Assembly (NCBI RefSeq): GCF_900113745.1
Contig: NZ_FOQL01000001.1
Span: 1,178,001-1,242,000, forward strand
DNA: 64,000 nt
Source: Pseudomonas guineae
GTDB lineage: Bacteria > Pseudomonadota > Gammaproteobacteria > Pseudomonadales > Pseudomonadaceae
Direction: 5' to 3'
A program made the position numbers and the translations under genes. Each line of letters opens with the position of its first letter. Position 1 is the stretch's first letter. A model generated the notes under the pieces. The model ran no database searches and had not been told where the DNA came from. It worked only from the letters and a program-made list of their open reading frames with translations. Shown one piece after another: positions 61,501 to 64,000 of the stretch.

Positions 61501-64000
61501 AATGGCTGGCTGTCCAGCGCGTCTTGCGGCTCATCCGCAAGAATACCAAAATCGATCTCTTCGTCAGCTTCGAGCTCAGGCTCTAGCAGATCTAACAACT
61601 CGATCACCGGTTCGGCTTCGGCTTCGGCTTCGGCTTCGGCTTCGGCTTCGGCTTCGGCTTCGGCTTCGGCAGCAGGCTCAGGCATCGCGGGGCTGACCGG
61701 CAAGCTTTGCCCACCACTCTGGCGGAAGCTGCGAATGGCTTCAATCAACGCCACCGGGGAAGGCATCACCGCGCGGGCCTGCAACTGTTCTAGCAATTGC
61801 GCCAAGCTGTCATGGCTTTGCTGCAAGAGACTCGCCAACGCTGGGGAGGCGCTGTAACGGCGATCCACCAGGCCTTCGTACAATGATTCGAGCTCATGGG
61901 CGAGATCGCCAATCGGGCGAATTTCGGCCATGCGTGCACCACCCTTAAGGGTGTGCAGATCACGCTGCAAGGATGACAGTGCGGCTTTGTTGTCTGGATC
62001 AGCCAACCAGCGCTCCAGTGCCTGGCCGGCACTGTCCAGAATATCCACGGCTTCTTCGAGAAAGATCGACACCATTTCCTCGTCGAGGGACTCGTAGAGC
62101 GAAGCAGTCGGCGCCTCGCTGTCGACCTCGACAGATTCTGGTAGCTGCACGCCAGCGCCAGACGACTCATCCTCACTGAGCGCTTCAAGTGCTGCGGTGG
62201 CATCAGCCAGCTCAACAATCTCGATACCGGATGCGCCGTCATTGGACAGCAGCGCCAGGGTATTGGGGTCCAGCGCTTCCATCAGCAAACTGCGCAATGC
62301 CGCCACGCGCTCAGGGGCAGCGCTGACCTGCAAACCGGCTGCCACCTGATCCATCATCCCAATCAGGGCTTCGTGGGCTTGCTCAGCCTCGCTGAAGAAA
62401 CGCTCGCTGACGGCTAGGCGGCCCTCTTCAACCGCACCATAAAGGTCGAGCAGGGCTTCGCAGAGTTCGTCAATTTGCGGCAGGTCGGCCATCTCTGCAC
62501 CGCGGCCGAGGGTGGTCAACTCGTCCAGCAGGGAGCTGAGTTCCTGGCGCTCGGTCGGGTGCTCGCGCCATTTGCGCAGCAGATCTTCGGCATCCAGCAG
62601 GATATCCATGCCTTCAGCCAAGAAGATACTGATCATCTGCGGGTCGCGCTTTCCTCCGCCCTGATCGCTCTGCCGACTGTTTTCCGCGTGCTCGAGACGT
62701 TCATTGTGCAACTTCTGCACGCGCTCAAGGAATTCGGCAGCACCCGGCAAAACGCCCAACGGCTGGCTTTCCAGCTGCTCAAGCCCGAGGCGGAAGAGTT
62801 TCTCGGCGCTGCTCAGCAACTCCGCTTCAGCCAGGTCCATGGGGATCAGGTTGGCTTTAAATTCCTTAACCAGCTTCTCTAACGGCGAAGCGATCTCTGC
62901 CACCGGCAGAATGCCGGCCATCGAGGCGCTACCTTTGAGGGTGTGCAAGGCGCGCTGCAGATCGTCAGTGACAGGCTGCGGCAACTCTTGAGCACAGTCG
63001 GCTAGGAAGCCGACAAGGGTATCGAGATGCATCTCCGCTTCGTTACGGAAAATCTCCAACAGCTGCGGGTCCAGGCCTTCGTCGTCTGCGCCGCTCTCGT
63101 CGGTAGCGGTCGGCAGACCCTCGGGCTCAGCTACCTGCTCAACCGGGGCTTCAGGTTTTGGGAGGCTTCGGCCTTTGGCCAAAGCGTGGGCCGTGGCCGC
63201 CAAATAGTCGACATCGTCACGCTGACGCTGTGCCTTATTGGCAAATTCATCAACCAGAGCTGGCATCAGGGCGACCACATCGGCGATCACCTGCTGCACC
63301 TCGGTGCCAGGCTGGATACTGCGGTCGAGCACACGGTTGAGCAGGTTTTCAATTGACCAGCCCAACTCACCGATAACCAGGGCACGAACCATGCGCCCAC
63401 TGCCCTTAAGCGTATGAAAGGCGCGGCGGATTTCGCTTAGGGCATCCTTGTGATCAGTGTTTACGCACCACTGCGGGAAATACTCGGCGATAGTTTCGAG
63501 TACTTCACCTACCTCCTCAATAAAGACCTCCATGAGCTCTTCATCAATCGGCTCTTCATCGGCCGGAGGTGGCAACAGGCTTGGTGGCACATCGTGTGCT
63601 GGGGGATTAATCGCCTGAACGGGAGCGGCCATGACATCAGCCATCGATAGGGCTTTTTCGGCGACAGGCGGCGCCGACTCGTTGTTCAGCAGGGCACTCG
63701 GCAAGTCAACTTCAGGCAATTCTAGCGCGGCCAACTCGGACTCATCCCAGTTGGCTGGACTGTCGCTTTCATCCAGGTCAAAGCTGCCAAGCGGCAACTC
63801 TTCGCCAGCAAATGACTGCTCTTCCGGGGTTTCAGCCAGTGGCAACAGCTCGGTATCACTCAGGTCACTACTGAAATCTGTAAGCTCAAGCTCAGCCGAC
63901 TGCGCATCCAGGGCGGTCGAATTCAAATCAGCAAACTCGGCGCTGAAATCATCAGCTAAATCCAGGCTCAACGGCTCTTCGTCAAGCGGTTCTAGGCTCG
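58533..64000 (-). CDS. chpA: Giant hybrid histidine kinase ChpA of the pilus chemosensory system (partial, C-terminal about 1820 residues)
   Basis: CheA-type kinase controlling twitching motility; the N-terminus lies beyond the right edge. Phosphotransfer domains in order: HTLKGSGRM (H near 63415), HTLKGSASM (near 62946), a degenerate one with Thr for His (LTTLGRGAEM, about 62500), HTLKGGARMAEI (near 61960), a near-copy (near 61203) and HTLKGGARLA (near 60768). Then come the dimerisation domain, HATPase (LRNAVDHGIEAADVRRAAGK, DDGGGIRLDAVKRKA, GRGVGMDVV, GTGTTFTIRLPF), a CheW domain and a C-terminal receiver with LLLDIEMPRMDG and K in LGKPYQ. Acidic linkers separate the modules; one holds (Ala-Glu)10. 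The TTG at 63971 is internal and not the start. Confidence 0.96.
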   Translation of the reverse strand, partial: SLEPLDEEPLSLDLADDFSAEFADLNSTALDAQSAELELTDFSSDLSDTELLPLAETPEEQSFAGEELPLGSFDLDESDSPANWDESELAALELPEVDLPSALLNNESAPPVAEKALSMADVMAAPVQAINPPAHDVPPSLLPPPADEEPIDEELMEVFIEEVGEVLETIAEYFPQWCVNTDHKDALSEIRRAFHTLKGSGRMVRALVIGELGWSIENLLNRVLDRSIQPGTEVQQVIADVVALMPALVDEFANKAQRQRDDVDYLAATAHALAKGRSLPKPEAPVEQVAEPEGLPTATDESGADDEGLDPQLLEIFRNEAEMHLDTLVGFLADCAQELPQPVTDDLQRALHTLKGSASMAGILPVAEIASPLEKLVKEFKANLIPMDLAEAELLSSAEKLFRLGLEQLESQPLGVLPGAAEFLERVQKLHNERLEHAENSRQSDQGGGKRDPQMISIFLAEGMDILLDAEDLLRKWREHPTERQELSSLLDELTTLGRGAEMADLPQIDELCEALLDLYGAVEEGRLAVSERFFSEAEQAHEALIGMMDQVAAGLQVSAAPERVAALRSLLMEALDPNTLALLSNDGASGIEIVELADATAALEALSEDESSGAGVQLPESVEVDSEAPTASLYESLDEEMVSIFLEEAVDILDSAGQALERWLADPDNKAALSSLQRDLHTLKGGARMAEIRPIGDLAHELESLYEGLVDRRYSASPALASLLQQSHDSLAQLLEQLQARAVMPSPVALIEAIRSFRQSGGQSLPVSPAMPEPAAEAEAEAEAEAEAEAEAEAEPVIELLDLLEPELEADEEIDFGILADEPQDALDSQPLATESLGIEVTELPVVDLDDPALVEPEAEAELEGAALPDITSEQADVAPAPAVIEDERDPELVEIFLEEGFDIIDSAGAALQRWMDDVNNSLDLESLQRDLHTLKGGARMAEIREIGDLAHELEFLYEGLGDGRLRASQELFSLLQACHDSLAEMLEAVRGKHSVPSGEALIDTIKRFRANPDEQLSMPSAVALKAADDQPDEDESDILDIFLEEADDLLEAMEVAIGRWEADREDASAIDDMLRTLHTLKGGARLAGQKRLGDLSHNLEHHLTEAQAQGAPWPQSLFVDVQSGFEGLQQELEILRQRLNDSLLDDAAPASSVAPAARLPELSTPIVAASAMPAQELVAKVLPFVRRAQEAAQEAASRRAPQELVKVPAELLEGLVNLAGETSIFRGRVEQQVSDFGFTLSEMESTIDRVRDQLRRLDTETQAQILSRIEAEAERVGYEDFDPLEMDRHSQLQQLSRALFESASDLLDLKETLAARNRDAETLLLQQARVNSELQEGLMRTRMVPFDRLVPRLRRIVRQISGELGKQVEFVVGNADGEMDRTVLERIVAPLEHMLRNAVDHGIEAADVRRAAGKPEQGSIRLALGREGGDIVMTLADDGGGIRLDAVKRKAIERGLMDADSDLTDYEVLQFILEAGFSTAEKVTQISGRGVGMDVVHSEVKQLGGSMSIESLPGTGTTFTIRLPFTVSVNRALMVLSGEDLYAIPLNTIEGIVRVSPYELEAYYAPDAPRFEYAGQSYELRYLGDLLNNGQQPKLVGQSLPLPVILVRSKEHAVAVQVDSLAGSREIVVKSLGPQFAGVHGISGATILGDGRVVVILDLLATIRVLHAHLLTQLQPRQLKQSASAAEIEADRPTLVMVVDDSVTVRKVTSRLLERNGMNVLTAKDGVDAISQLQDRKPDIMLLDIEMPRMDGFEVATLVRHDEGLKDLPIIMITSRTGEKHRERAMSLGVNEYLGKPYQESLLLETIQQLVGRHPVNRT
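61611..61670. repeat. Perfect hexanucleotide tandem repeat (TTCGGC)10 inside chpA
   Basis: Ten uninterrupted copies of TTCGGC on plus, read on minus as GCCGAA, encoding ten Ala-Glu pairs in the linker before the fourth intact phosphotransfer domain. The unit is two codons, so gain or loss of copies keeps the frame. Confidence 0.97.

Noticed and set aside
61611..61670. Hexanucleotide tract as a CRISPR or phase-variation switch
   Set aside because: No spacers; the unit is a multiple of three, so it cannot turn the frame on and off.

Overview
The window is chromosomal DNA from a Pseudomonas-type gammaproteobacterium. Gene content and order match Pseudomonas blocks I know: pilMNOPQ divergent from ponA, maeB, rpmE-priA, the metK/tktA/epd/pgk/fba cluster, the reductive pyrimidine-degradation cluster beside ahcY-metF, and bioA-rsmE next to the chp pilus chemosensory genes. 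Most of it is GC-rich with typical Pseudomonas codon use. I cannot name the species. There are no tRNA or rRNA genes, CRISPR arrays, intact insertion sequences or prophage genes; it reads as core genome with small intergenic repeats.

Layout. 1-4307 (minus): pilQ (its 3' part lies outside the window), pilP, pilO, pilN, pilM, the type IV pilus alignment complex and secretin; pilN to pilQ are visibly AT-richer than the rest. 4.5-11 kb: ponA, maeB, an M48 metalloprotease lipoprotein, a nuclease-like protein and rpmE. 11-23.4 kb (mostly plus): priA, dbpA, a two-receiver GGDEF protein, an orphan solute-binding protein, a YhiN flavoprotein, an SLC13-type permease, YccS, a GreA/B-like factor and a DUF2789 protein. 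23.3-25.6 kb (minus): YgjP-like protease, aldose sugar dehydrogenase, a membrane protein.

25.8-34.2 kb: central carbon genes fba, an MliC-like lipoprotein gene, pgk, epd and tktA (minus), facing sahR-metK (plus). 34.2-37.4 kb: ligB, DUF1090, a cytochrome c lipoprotein and a MAPEG protein. 37.4-46 kb: the pyrimidine cluster: a carbamoyl-amino acid hydrolase and an NCS1 permease on minus, dihydropyrimidinase, preT and preA on plus, and a RutR-like TetR regulator on minus. A 634-base control region with several inverted repeats separates the divergent arms.

46-50.2 kb: an S-adenosylhomocysteine (SAH) riboswitch, ahcY, metF and ppnN. 50.3-56.9 kb: a second orphan solute-binding protein, rhlE, yceI with a cytochrome b561 gene, bioA, rsmE. 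57-64 kb (minus): chpC, chpB and chpA (N-terminus outside the window), the pilus chemosensory output genes.

The strongest biological thread is the SAM cycle. metK is translationally coupled to a SahR-type regulator gene preceded by a 20-base-arm palindrome, whereas ahcY-metF is led by an SAH riboswitch whose apparent expression platform overlaps the Shine-Dalgarno sequence. This suggests two different SAH sensors in one genome. Other points for a second look are an intrinsic terminator of rpmE inside the signal-peptide codons of the next gene, a ten-copy hexanucleotide repeat in chpA, and dispersed palindromic elements next to stop codons.
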